Origin: DASRDR01 sp963812945 [NCBI: uncultured Candidatus Rokubacteria bacterium]
Lineage (GTDB): Bacteria > Methylomirabilota > Methylomirabilia > Rokubacteriales
DNA length: 64,000 nt
Direction: 5' to 3'
Assembly: GCA_963812945.1 (NCBI GenBank)
Contig: CAWEXD010000003.1
Location: 186,001-250,000 of the forward strand
Shown here in pieces: positions 23,981 to 31,378 of the stretch. Within the stretch, counting starts at the first letter, position 1. Each line of letters starts with the position of its first letter. The position numbers were made by a program, and so were the translations under genes. The notes below the pieces were generated by a model that saw only the letters and a program-made list of their open reading frames with translations, was not told the origin of the DNA and did not search any database.

Positions 23981-24889
23981 CTACCGGCCCACGACCGTCC
24001 AGGTCGGCGGGAGCTCCGGCGCGGGGCCGGGGCCCGCGGATCGGCCGGCGACCGCCCGGTCCAGCGCGTCACGATACCGGGCGACCAGCCCGGCAAGCGT
24101 CTCGGCCGGGAGGCTCCGGCCCTGAAGCTTCAGGACCGCGACTCCGGCGGCGAGGTACGCCGGCACGTCCGCGAGCCGGCTCAGCTGCCGCGCCGGGAAG
24201 GCTCGCTCGGCCCGGCGACCCGCCCCGTCTTCCAGGGTCCACGGCTGCTGGCAGACCTTGAAGCACGCGCCGACGCCGCCGCGCTTCATGCTGCCCGACT
24301 GGCGCCGATCGTCGAGCGCCCCGCCGGGCAAGGGTGTCGGGCGGAGCTGGAGGTAGCCCGGCATCGCGCAGCGGCCGAGCAGCACGAACTCCTCGACCAT
24401 GTGCACCATGATCTCGACGGCGATGGGCGCCGCGGCGACGCACGCCCGGGCTTCCTCGGCGTCGATCGTGGCCGGCAGGACGACCGCGGCGGCGCCAAGA
24501 TCGGCCAGGGCCGCCACGTCCGCGGGGGTCTGCGCGCCGCACCCGATGCTGGCCGTCAGCCGGAGCGGGGGATGCTCCCGGTGGAGCGTGGCGAGAAGCC
24601 CCACGTCGTTGACGATCAACGCGCGAACACCGAGGTCGAGAAGGCGCGGCACCGCCGCCCGGAGCTGCGTCTCCTCGCGCGGCCGCGGGATCGTGTTGAG
24701 GGCCACCTGGAGCTCGGCGCCGTGACCGTGCGCGAGGCGCGCGGCCGCCTGGATCTCCGGCCACTCGAGCTCGCTCCGCGCCCCACCCCGGCTCCATCCG
24801 CGGAGCCCGACGTAGACCGCGTCGGCACCGGCGTCGAGCGCCGCCGCCACCGCTTCAGGGCTGCCGCCGGGTGCGAGGAGAAGAGCCAT
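23981..24889 (-). CDS. Peptidase U32 family protein (first of three)
   Basis: This 302-residue protein starts MALLLAPGGSPEAVAAALDA and VYVGLRGWSRGG, close to the start of the third gene, so the two are paralogues. It has LQVALNTIPRPREETQL, LTASIGCGAQTPADVAALA, then Cys at GRCAMPGY and CxxxC in GACFKVCQQPW. It is the promoter-proximal gene of the operon; the next gene starts 10 bases after its stop. Three adjacent U32 genes are unusual. Assignment to a specific pathway is not possible from sequence alone. Confidence 0.87.
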   Translation of the reverse strand: MALLLAPGGSPEAVAAALDAGADAVYVGLRGWSRGGARSELEWPEIQAAARLAHGHGAELQVALNTIPRPREETQLRAAVPRLLDLGVRALIVNDVGLLATLHREHPPLRLTASIGCGAQTPADVAALADLGAAAVVLPATIDAEEARACVAAAPIAVEIMVHMVEEFVLLGRCAMPGYLQLRPTPLPGGALDDRRQSGSMKRGGVGACFKVCQQPWTLEDGAGRRAERAFPARQLSRLADVPAYLAAGVAVLKLQGRSLPAETLAGLVARYRDALDRAVAGRSAGPGPAPELPPTWTVVGR

Positions 24890-24965
24890 CGGGAATCTCG
24901 CGCGAGGCCTCAGGCTATCACACCCATGTGGAGGGCGGCGCGCGGACGGCCACGCGGTCGGACGC

Positions 24966-25904
24966 TCAGGGACTCAGCACCTCGTGAGCCGCGCTGTAGG
25001 AGCCGCCGGGCTGGGGCCCGCCCGACACGACGTGGATCCGTCCCCCGAGGGCCATCGCCGCCAGGCCGTGGCGCGGCGTGGGCATGGGCGCGAGGGCGCT
25101 CCACCGGCCGCCGACGGCGTCGTAGACCTCGACCTGGCCGAAGGTCCCCGTGGGCGCCTCCCCGCCGAACACGAAGAGGCGCGGCCCCAGCACCGCCGCG
25201 GCGATCCCGCTCCGGGGGGTCGGCAAGGGCGGTCCGGCCGCCCAGGTGTTGGTGGCCGGATCGTAGACGTGATGGGCGTCGACGTTGCGCGCGTAGCTCC
25301 CGTCGAGCCGGCCGCCGGCGACGTGGAGCTTCCCGAGGACGGCCGCCGCGGCGTGGTGGTCGCGGGGCACGGGCATCGGCGCCCGCGACTCCCAGCGATC
25401 CGCCACGGGGTCGTAGACCTCGAGCGCCTCCGTGTTACGGCGGGCCGCGCCCACGCCCCCGGCCGCGTAGATGCGTCCCTCGATGACGGCCGCGGCGAGC
25501 GCGCCGCGCGCCGTCGGCATCGATGCCCGCGCCCGCCACCGATCCGCCCCGGGATCGTACTCGAAGACGCCGTCGAGGACCGCCCACTCACCGCCAGCGT
25601 AGCCGCCGACCACGTAGAGCCGACCCCCGACGGTGACGGCCGCCGCGTGATGCAGCGAGACGGGTAAGGGAGCGCGGCGCTCCCACCGGTCGGCGCGGGG
25701 ATCGTAGGCCTCGACCTGGTCGCCGCCCTGCCCGAAGCCGCCGATGACGTAGAGCCGACCGCCAAGCTCCGCGCCTGCCACCTCGGTCCGGCTCGAGAGA
25801 AGCGGAGCCGCGCGCGTCCAGGTCCCGGGTCCCTGCCCGAGCCCGGGGGAGGTGACCGCGAGAATCGCCAGGGCAGCGACACCGATCCAGCGCACGTCTC
25901 TCAT
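24966..25904 (-). CDS. Secreted Kelch-repeat beta-propeller protein
   Basis: The product has ~312 residues. A signal peptide (IGVAALAILAVTSPGLG) is followed by about six Kelch blades, each with the GG doublet and spaced Tyr/Trp: LYVIGGFGQGGD, LYVVGGYAGGEW, IYAAGGVGAARR, LHVAGGRLDG, LFVFGGEAPTG, IHVVSGGPQ, with YDP...DRW between them. This predicts a six-bladed periplasmic propeller, commonly a binding scaffold or galactose-oxidase-like lectin. The ATG at 25904 has GGAGG only one base upstream, so GTG 25895, ten bases from it, may be the real start. Confidence 0.9.
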   Translation of the reverse strand: MRDVRWIGVAALAILAVTSPGLGQGPGTWTRAAPLLSSRTEVAGAELGGRLYVIGGFGQGGDQVEAYDPRADRWERRAPLPVSLHHAAAVTVGGRLYVVGGYAGGEWAVLDGVFEYDPGADRWRARASMPTARGALAAAVIEGRIYAAGGVGAARRNTEALEVYDPVADRWESRAPMPVPRDHHAAAAVLGKLHVAGGRLDGSYARNVDAHHVYDPATNTWAAGPPLPTPRSGIAAAVLGPRLFVFGGEAPTGTFGQVEVYDAVGGRWSALAPMPTPRHGLAAMALGGRIHVVSGGPQPGGSYSAAHEVLSP

Positions 25905-26019
25905 GCCTCCCACTGTGCGCCCGGCGCCACCCGATGCCAAGGTGGGGCACGGTACGGCCGACGCGCCGCCGCCAGCCTGTCGCGGCGGCGTCACCCTGGC
26001 GCGAGGATCGCGCCCTGGG

Positions 26020-26439
26020 CTATCGATTCGGCGGCGCGGCGCTGATCCCTCCCAGCGCCGAATCCGGGTCACGCTCGACCGCGAGGTCGCCCAGCGAGAC
26101 GATCCCGACGGGACGTCCGCCCTCCACGACGGGGAGGCGCCGGATTGCCTTGTCGCGCATGATCGACACGGCCTGGGCGATCGAGTCGGTGGGCGACAGG
26201 GTTGTCAGCTCCCGGCTGCAGACCTGCCCAACCGTCGTGCGGGACGGGTCCATCCCCTCCGCCAGGGCACGAACCACGATGTCCCGGTCCGTCAGGATGC
26301 CGCGGACCTGACCGTCCTCCAGGACGACGACGTCACCGATGTTCCCGTCGCGCATGGTGCGCGCCGCGGCGGTGATCGTGTCGCTCGTCTGGAGGGTCAG
26401 GGGCTTCTGGGTCATGATGTCCCGCAGATACTGAGCCAT
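26020..26439 (-). CDS. Tandem CBS-domain protein
   Basis: This 139-residue protein consists of a CBS pair: IMTQKPLTLQTSDTITAAAR and GILTDRDIVVRAL, then CSRELTTLSPTDSIAQAVSI and VGIVSLGDLAVERD. Such stand-alone pairs bind adenosine nucleotides and report energy state to partner proteins. AAGGAGG precedes ATG 26439. A sigma-54-type promoter (26515-26530) lies ~75 bases upstream, back to back with the one for the SOD gene. Confidence 0.93.
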   Translation of the reverse strand: MAQYLRDIMTQKPLTLQTSDTITAAARTMRDGNIGDVVVLEDGQVRGILTDRDIVVRALAEGMDPSRTTVGQVCSRELTTLSPTDSIAQAVSIMRDKAIRRLPVVEGGRPVGIVSLGDLAVERDPDSALGGISAAPPNR

Positions 26440-26514
26440 CGGGTCGCCTCCTTCGCTGCGAGTCGGAAGTACGTCGCCGGCCGGGACACGGAGTGGGGCT
26501 CTCCCCTCCCATTG

Positions 26515-26530
26515 TGCAAGTGCCCTGCCG
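26515..26530 (-). promoter_or_regulatory. Sigma-54-like promoter (weak -24) for the CBS gene
   Basis: On the minus strand CGGCAG (26530-26525) and TTGCA (26519-26515) keep the 10-base GG-to-GC spacing of -24/-12 promoters. The -12 box is perfect; the -24 box matches 4 of 6. Confidence 0.45.
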
Positions 26531-26571
26531 CGACTCCGCCCCCGGTTCTCGCCTCTCGCATGGACCCGACG

Positions 26572-26586
26572 TGGCACGAGTGTTGC
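26572..26586 (+). promoter_or_regulatory. Sigma-54 promoter for the SOD-DoxX genes
   Basis: TGGCAC-GAGTG-TTGC is an exact -24/-12 element. It predicts a start near 26598, ~26 bases before the SOD ATG. Transcription would need an enhancer-binding activator, none of which is encoded in the window. Confidence 0.75.
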
Positions 26587-26623
26587 CACCCAAGACATGA
26601 GGGATGAACCCGGGAGGGGATCC

Positions 26624-27202
26624 ATGTGTCGCAGGCTCAAGAGGACGGTGGCCGCCTGGCTGGTCGTGGTCGCGCCACTCGTCTGCGCCTGCACCCAGCC
26701 ACGAGCGGCGTCGCCCGAGCGGCCGGTGGAGGCGTTTGCCGAGCTGAAGAACGCCCAGGGCGAATCGGTCGGCTCGGCCGTCTTCCGGGAAGACGGCGGG
26801 CGGGTACGCGTGGTGGTGCAGACGCGGGGTCTGGCGCCCGGGCGCCACGGCATTCACATTCACGGCGTCGGCCGGTGCGAGGCGCCCGCCTTCCAGAGCG
26901 GGGGCGATCACTTCAATCCCGCGGGCAAGGCCCACGGTCTCGAGAACCCCGCCGGAGCCCACGCCGGTGACCTGCCTGACCTCGAGGCCGATGCGAGCGG
27001 CGCTGCCCAGTACGTGACGGTCACGGATCGGGTGACCCTCGGGGCCGGCCCAACCTCGGTCCTCGATGCCGACGGCAGCGCCATCGTGGTCCACGCCCAG
27101 CCGGACGACCAGCGCACCGACCCGTCGGGGAACTCCGGCGATCGCGTGCTGTGCGGCCGGGTTCTGCCGCGGCCCGCACTCGTGTCCGCCTCCCGGTCGT
27201 AG
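26624..27202 (+). CDS. sodC: Cu/Zn superoxide dismutase lipoprotein
   Basis: This 192-residue protein has a lipoprotein leader (LVVVAPLVCAC), so it is anchored in the envelope. The Cu ligands appear in GIHIHGVGRC (~76-85). The Zn loop is FQSGGDHFNPAGKAHG, followed by AGDLPDLEAD. The last Cu His is in IVVHAQPDDQ and the disulfide partner Cys in DRVLCGRV. All catalytic His residues are present. It removes periplasmic superoxide. Its expression should be sigma-54 dependent, and it leads into doxX 12 bases later. Confidence 0.94.
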   Translation: MCRRLKRTVAAWLVVVAPLVCACTQPRAASPERPVEAFAELKNAQGESVGSAVFREDGGRVRVVVQTRGLAPGRHGIHIHGVGRCEAPAFQSGGDHFNPAGKAHGLENPAGAHAGDLPDLEADASGAAQYVTVTDRVTLGAGPTSVLDADGSAIVVHAQPDDQRTDPSGNSGDRVLCGRVLPRPALVSASRS

Positions 27203-27214
27203 AGGAGAGAAATC

Positions 27215-27727
27215 ATGGGGGCCGTCCGTACCACGGATGACTGGGGTGCGCTGGTCGCCCGCGTGGGTCTCGCGATCGTGATGTTTCCCCACGGGGCCCA
27301 GAAGGCGTTCGGCTGGTTCGGAGGCGAGGGGCTCCAGGCGACCATCGCCGGCATGACCGAGCAGGGTTTGCCGGTCTTCGTGCCCGTGTTCGTCGTCCTG
27401 GCCGAGCTGGTGGGCTCGGCGGCGCTGCTCGCGGGGCTCCTCGGCCGAGTCGCGGCGGCGAGCATCGCGGCGGTCATGCTTGGGGCCGTGGTGCTGGTCC
27501 ACTTCGAGCACGGCTTCTTCATGAACTGGACGGGCAGGCAGCCGGGCGAGGGATTCGAATACCATCTCCTGGCGCTCGCCCTCGCCGCGGTGGTCCTGAT
27601 CAAGGGGAGCGGGGCGGTATCCGTGGACCGGGCGATCGAGCGGGGCCGCGAGGAGCCGGCGGCGGCCGACTGGGCGCACGTGGGCGTGACGGCCCCGGAT
27701 ACGGACGCCGCGCCGGCGCGGCGCTGA
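27215..27727 (+). CDS. DoxX family membrane protein
   Basis: This 170-residue protein has four predicted helices and the DoxX/SURF4 start ARVGLAIVMFPHGAQKAFGW. FVVLAELVGSAALLAGLLG and MNWTGRQPGEGFEYHLLALA also match. DoxX proteins are linked to thiol/oxidative-stress tolerance, and its location right after sodC fits. Residues after ~145 form a charged cytoplasmic tail. AGAGGAG precedes the ATG. Confidence 0.9.
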   Translation: MGAVRTTDDWGALVARVGLAIVMFPHGAQKAFGWFGGEGLQATIAGMTEQGLPVFVPVFVVLAELVGSAALLAGLLGRVAAASIAAVMLGAVVLVHFEHGFFMNWTGRQPGEGFEYHLLALALAAVVLIKGSGAVSVDRAIERGREEPAAADWAHVGVTAPDTDAAPARR

Positions 27728-27788
27728 CGGCGCGCGGGGCGCTCGCTCGGAGGCCAGCGGGCCCAAGCCGCGTCGGCCCGTTGGGTAG

Positions 27789-28604
27789 ATGAGCGGATCC
27801 GGTCGCCCTCGCGCGAGCCGCGGCGCGCCTGCCCCGTGGCGTACCGCGAAGCTCTTGCTTCATCCGCTCCGCGCGCCCCTGCGCGCGGCTCTCCATCGGC
27901 CCTTTCGCTGGCTCGCTCGCCAGGAAGCCGTCGTCCTGCTGACCGCCCTCGGGATCGTCGTCACCCTGTACGGCTTCATCGAGATCGCGGAGGAGATGCG
28001 GTCCGGCGACATGCGGCACTTCGACGAGTCCTTGCTGCGGGCGCTCCGCAGCAGGGACGATGCCCGGGTGCCCATCGGCCCGGCCTGGTTGCCGGAGATG
28101 ATGACCGAGGTGACGGCGCTCGGGGGCACGGCGGTCATCCTGGTCGTCCTTCTTCTCTCGGTCGGCTACCTCGCCCTGGAAGGCCGGTACGGGGCGGCGG
28201 CCCTCGTCATCGTCGCCTCGGCAGGCGGGGGGCTCCTGAGCGTCGGGCTGAAGCAGCTATTCGCCCGGGGGCGCCCTGACGTCGTCCCGCATCTGATCAC
28301 CGTCGAGAGCCTCAGCTTCCCGAGCGGCCATTCGATGGCGACGGCGGTCATCTATCTCACCCTTGGCGCCCTGCTCGCGCGATTCGCGGTGCGGCGGCGA
28401 AGCCGGATCTACGTGGTCGGACTGGCCCTCGCGGTGACGTGCCTCGTCGGCATCACGCGGGTCTACCTGGGCGTCCACTATCCATCCGACGTGCTGGCCG
28501 GGTGGGCAGCCGGGCTTGGGTGGGCCCTTGTCTGCTGGCTGGTAGCTCGGTACCTGCAGTCTCGCGGCGCCGTGGAGGCGCCAGGCCAGCCCGCGGCGCG
28601 CTGA
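27789..28604 (+). CDS. PAP2 family lipid phosphatase
   Basis: This 271-residue membrane protein has the three phosphatase signatures: KQLFARGRPD (C1), SFPSGHSMA (C2) and RVYLGVHYPSDVLAG (C3), with catalytic His in C2 and C3 and the Arg intact. A basic N-terminal ~45 residues is followed by about six helices. It should dephosphorylate a lipid such as undecaprenyl diphosphate or phosphatidate at the outer face of the inner membrane. It follows doxX by ~60 bases and may be cotranscribed. Confidence 0.93.
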   Translation: MSGSGRPRASRGAPAPWRTAKLLLHPLRAPLRAALHRPFRWLARQEAVVLLTALGIVVTLYGFIEIAEEMRSGDMRHFDESLLRALRSRDDARVPIGPAWLPEMMTEVTALGGTAVILVVLLLSVGYLALEGRYGAAALVIVASAGGGLLSVGLKQLFARGRPDVVPHLITVESLSFPSGHSMATAVIYLTLGALLARFAVRRRSRIYVVGLALAVTCLVGITRVYLGVHYPSDVLAGWAAGLGWALVCWLVARYLQSRGAVEAPGQPAAR

Positions 28605-28729
28605 CGTGAAGCGGCGCGTACGGCACGCACACAGGGGGCCCCTCCGTACGCCACCGTGTCGCCACGACGTCACGCTGTCGGACCGTAGTCGTCCGCGATG
28701 CCGTCACGGAAGCGGCACCCCTCGGGTCG

Positions 28730-29035
28730 CTAGGCCGACTCCGAGCAGTCGAACGGGAGAGCGGCCACCGGTCGACGCACCGGGACAACCTTGAGAACTA
28801 CGCCTGGCGGACGCCGGCCGGCATGCCACGCCGTCGCCAGCCCCCGAAGCGTGATGCCCTTTCCCCGGAGATGGGCCACCGCGACATCCGGGGATACGAC
28901 CCCGAGCCGCAACGGCGTGATCTGCTCCTGGAGCTGTGTCTTCTCCGCTGCGAGCGCATGCTGGCGCTCCGAGATCTCCGCGAGCCGACCTTCGATGACT
29001 TCGAGCAGTGCCTCGGTCTTGGCCTTGACGGTCAT
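28730..29035 (-). CDS. Small coiled-coil protein of unknown function
   Basis: This ~101-residue protein has residues ~5-45 as a strong coiled coil (EALLEVIEGRLAEISERQHA and on), followed by SPDVAVAHLRGKGITLRGL and a short C-terminus. I do not recognise a family. GGGGAGG lies 7 bases before ATG 29035. A perfect sigma-54-type promoter at 29087-29102 lies ~50 bases upstream on the same strand, which supports a real, regulated gene. Confidence 0.65.
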   Translation of the reverse strand: MTVKAKTEALLEVIEGRLAEISERQHALAAEKTQLQEQITPLRLGVVSPDVAVAHLRGKGITLRGLATAWHAGRRPPGVVLKVVPVRRPVAALPFDCSESA

Positions 29036-29086
29036 GGGCACCTCCCCGCGGGTAACTGGATCAGGAGATCGTTCGGGTGCGGTCGG

Positions 29087-29102
29087 TGCAACCGACGTGC
29101 CG
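29087..29102 (-). promoter_or_regulatory. Sigma-54 promoter for the coiled-coil gene
   Basis: The minus strand reads CGGCAC-GTCGG-TTGCA, matching the GGCAC-N5-TTGC core exactly. The predicted start is about 29076. Confidence 0.7.
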
Positions 29103-29232
29103 CTGCGGCGCTTGGAAACCCGCCCGATCGGCGCCGAGTCGACCGGGCCATGCGCTCGCCGCGACCCCGTCGCTCTCCCTCCGGCCGAGCTCCGGGCCGT
29201 TCGAGGCCTGCGTCTTGCACGGGACCTCGCTC

Positions 29233-29916
29233 ATGACTGACACCCGTGATCGCTTCGTGCTGACGGGGCCCTTGGAGCGCGTCGAGGTCGATGACCGACG
29301 CCTCCGCATCGGTGGCCGGGACGTGCGGGTCGCGGGGCATGTCGGGCTGGATGCCCTCATCCCCGGCAGCCGGGTCGTCGTAAGCGGCCGGCGGGAGGAG
29401 CCCACCGGCCAGTCCCTCGCGGAGCGCATCTTCCTCCCCGTGGGTCCGCTCTCGGTCCAGCCCGGGGCCGCCCCGGACGACCCAGACCCGACCGAGGCCG
29501 GTTGGGCAGATACCGCACGGATCCTGCAGCTCGTGGTTTCCCTGTTCATCGAGCTACGGCTTGACGCCCAGGTCCTCGAGTGCGCTCTGCTCCCCCCGAG
29601 CGACCTGTACGCGGTCCGCCTCCAGATCCCGGAAGAGATCGGCAAGGCCATCCTGTTGCCACGCCGCGTCCTGGAGCAGGCGTTCGTCGATCCCATCGCC
29701 CTTCGGACGGTCCGAAACCTCCTTCGGAGTGCCGTGGAGGTTCTGCGCAGCCAGCGTACGATCAGCGACACCCGGCTGACCTGGTACACGACCGGCGCCT
29801 CCGCCTCGTGGTCCGGGCCACGCTGCATCCGCTGTGAAGGACCGCTCTTTGCGCACGATCCGCTCGTGGTTCAGGGCGACGTCCGCTGGCACATGGCCTG
29901 TCCGCCGACCTGGTAG
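29233..29916 (+). CDS. Unrecognised protein with C-terminal Cys/His motif
   Basis: This 227-residue cytoplasmic protein is of no family known to me. The N-terminal ~65 residues are beta-rich (RFVLTGPLERVEVDDRRLRI, VRVAGHVGLDALIPGSRVVV), resembling a small OB- or barrel-like domain. The middle is helical. The end carries CIRCEGPLFAHD and then RWHMAC, a CxxC...HxxC arrangement that could bind zinc like a LIM or FYVE-type knuckle. A degenerate sigma-54-like element (AGGCCT-N5-TTGCA, ending at 29219) abuts the start. It diverges from the coiled-coil gene. Confidence 0.6.
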   Translation: MTDTRDRFVLTGPLERVEVDDRRLRIGGRDVRVAGHVGLDALIPGSRVVVSGRREEPTGQSLAERIFLPVGPLSVQPGAAPDDPDPTEAGWADTARILQLVVSLFIELRLDAQVLECALLPPSDLYAVRLQIPEEIGKAILLPRRVLEQAFVDPIALRTVRNLLRSAVEVLRSQRTISDTRLTWYTTGASASWSGPRCIRCEGPLFAHDPLVVQGDVRWHMACPPTW

Positions 29917-30068
29917 TCCGCGCTCCCCAGGGATCGAGCGTGCCGGGTCCAACCGTCTTGGTTCCGCTCGGCGCCAGCCCGCGCCACCCTGGCGCGACGG
30001 CGACACCGGGAAGGGGCCGCCGCCCGGCGGCGCCACGACGGATGCCGCGCCGGCGGTTCAGCTCGCGC

Positions 30069-30083
30069 GGCACTGTTCTTGCT
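30069..30083 (+). promoter_or_regulatory. Sigma-54 promoter for the response regulator
   Basis: (C)GGCAC-TGTTC-TTGCT matches the -24/-12 core exactly. It predicts a start near 30094, ~54 bases before ATG 30148. Confidence 0.7.
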
Positions 30084-30147
30084 GCACACACCATCGGTTT
30101 TCCGGTGGTGCTGTCTCGCGCTACCGACCACCGACCAGGAGGAGCAG

Positions 30148-30615
30148 ATGACACCGCGTCACTCCGCTACTCTCGTGCCCGCGCGTCCGGCTTCTTCTCT
30201 CGATCTCTCTCCCGTGGCGCTTCTGGCCGAGAACGATCGAACGCTCCGTGACCTTCTCCAGGAGACCCTCGAGCTCGACCACTTCAGGGTCCTGATCGCG
30301 TCGAACGGGGAGGAAGCACTGGCGCTCGCCGAATCATGGATGCCCGACCTCCTCGTGACGGACGTCGCCATGCCCGGTCTCGATGGCATTGGCTTGATAC
30401 GGGCGATCCGGCGCCTCTACCCGGGCGTGCCCATCATCGTCACCAGCGGCGACCCCTTCTACGGCGAGCATCCGCTGGCGACGGTGGCGGCCGAGCTCGA
30501 TGTCGAAGCCACGCTCCTGAAGCCGTTCGATCTCGGTGACCTGAGTCTGACGGCTCGGAAGGCGGTCCCCCTTCGTGCAGAGTCCCCTCCGGTGCCGAGT
30601 CGCAGAGTGGCCTGA
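30148..30615 (+). CDS. Single-domain response regulator
   Basis: This 155-residue product is one receiver domain with no output domain. The acidic pocket is at VALLAENDRTLRDLL (Glu-Asn-Asp rather than Asp-Asp). The phosphoacceptor Asp is in LLVTDVAMPGLDGIG (~70), with the Ser/Thr in IIVTSGDPF and the Lys in LLKPFDLGD. AGGAGGAG precedes the ATG. It may act as a phosphate shuttle or in protein-protein control. No histidine kinase is adjacent. It has a sigma-54-type promoter. Confidence 0.9.
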   Translation: MTPRHSATLVPARPASSLDLSPVALLAENDRTLRDLLQETLELDHFRVLIASNGEEALALAESWMPDLLVTDVAMPGLDGIGLIRAIRRLYPGVPIIVTSGDPFYGEHPLATVAAELDVEATLLKPFDLGDLSLTARKAVPLRAESPPVPSRRVA

Positions 30616-30716
30616 CAGGAACGAAATCCGCCATCTGACGAGCCTCTCCGCCCCACTCGCTCCGCCTTCCCAGCGGGTTTCCGGGCACGGGAAGGCGGGG
30701 CTTTCCTCTGGATCGC

Positions 30717-30732
30717 TGGCACGCCGATTGCT
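30717..30732 (+). promoter_or_regulatory. Sigma-54 promoter for the lipoprotein gene
   Basis: TGGCAC-GCCGA-TTGCT is an exact -24/-12 element ~97 bases before ATG 30829. It sits just past a G+C-rich inverted repeat (CCGCCTTCCC/GGGAAGGCGG, 30663-30699) that may terminate the response-regulator message. Confidence 0.75.
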
Positions 30733-30828
30733 CCTCTCCCAGCCCGGCCACCGGCCCGGCGCGTTGGGTCGGACACGCTGGCAGACGTCTGGCTAGCCGT
30801 GGCACGTCCATGCGGGGAGGGCCGGGAC

Positions 30829-31263
30829 ATGGCGCGGTCGACGGTCGCGATGGCGATCTTGGCGGTCACCTGCCTCGGGCTGGCCGGGTGCGGGAGCGAG
30901 GCCACGGAAGGGGGCTGGAGCGGGGAGGCCGCCCAGTACGCGGTCTACGCAACCCGGATCCCGCTCTATCCCGGGACGAAGATCGAGGACGCGATGGGCT
31001 CCGAGCGGTTTGGGAAGGAGCCCGACTCGTACATCTACGGCATGACGTGGTGGTGCACCGCCCAGGCCACGCAGGCCGAGCTCCGGACCTGGTACGAGGC
31101 GAAGCTCTCGGCCGCGGAGCGCGTGACCGACGACGACGGCCACCTCATGCTCACCGTCACGCCTGACGGGGCCGCGCCGCGGGAGAAGATGGGCGTGCTC
31201 ATCGAGGGGGACGGCAAGTACCGCGTGTTCGAGCGCACCCTTCAGAAGAAGGCGGGCACCTGA
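30829..31263 (+). CDS. Small lipoprotein of unknown function
   Basis: This 144-residue protein has the lipobox LAVTCLGLAGCGS, so it is lipid-modified at Cys ~20. The mature part (YATRIPLYPGTKIEDAMGSE, TWWCTAQATQAELRTWYEAK, DGHLMLTVTPDG) suggests a compact alpha/beta fold like those seen in small periplasmic lipoproteins. I know no functional assignment. GGGGAGG lies upstream of ATG 30829. An in-frame start at 30799 is less likely because the leader would be too long. Confidence 0.8.
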   Translation: MARSTVAMAILAVTCLGLAGCGSEATEGGWSGEAAQYAVYATRIPLYPGTKIEDAMGSERFGKEPDSYIYGMTWWCTAQATQAELRTWYEAKLSAAERVTDDDGHLMLTVTPDGAAPREKMGVLIEGDGKYRVFERTLQKKAGT

Positions 31264-31378
31264 TCGATCGCGAGCAGACGCGTGGGCAAGCGCCCACGGA
31301 ACGCACCGGCTGATAGTTCTCGACGAGCCTGGCCGCGAGCGATAGCCCGTCGAACGCCGGTGGCCGGGGGCCCGCACG

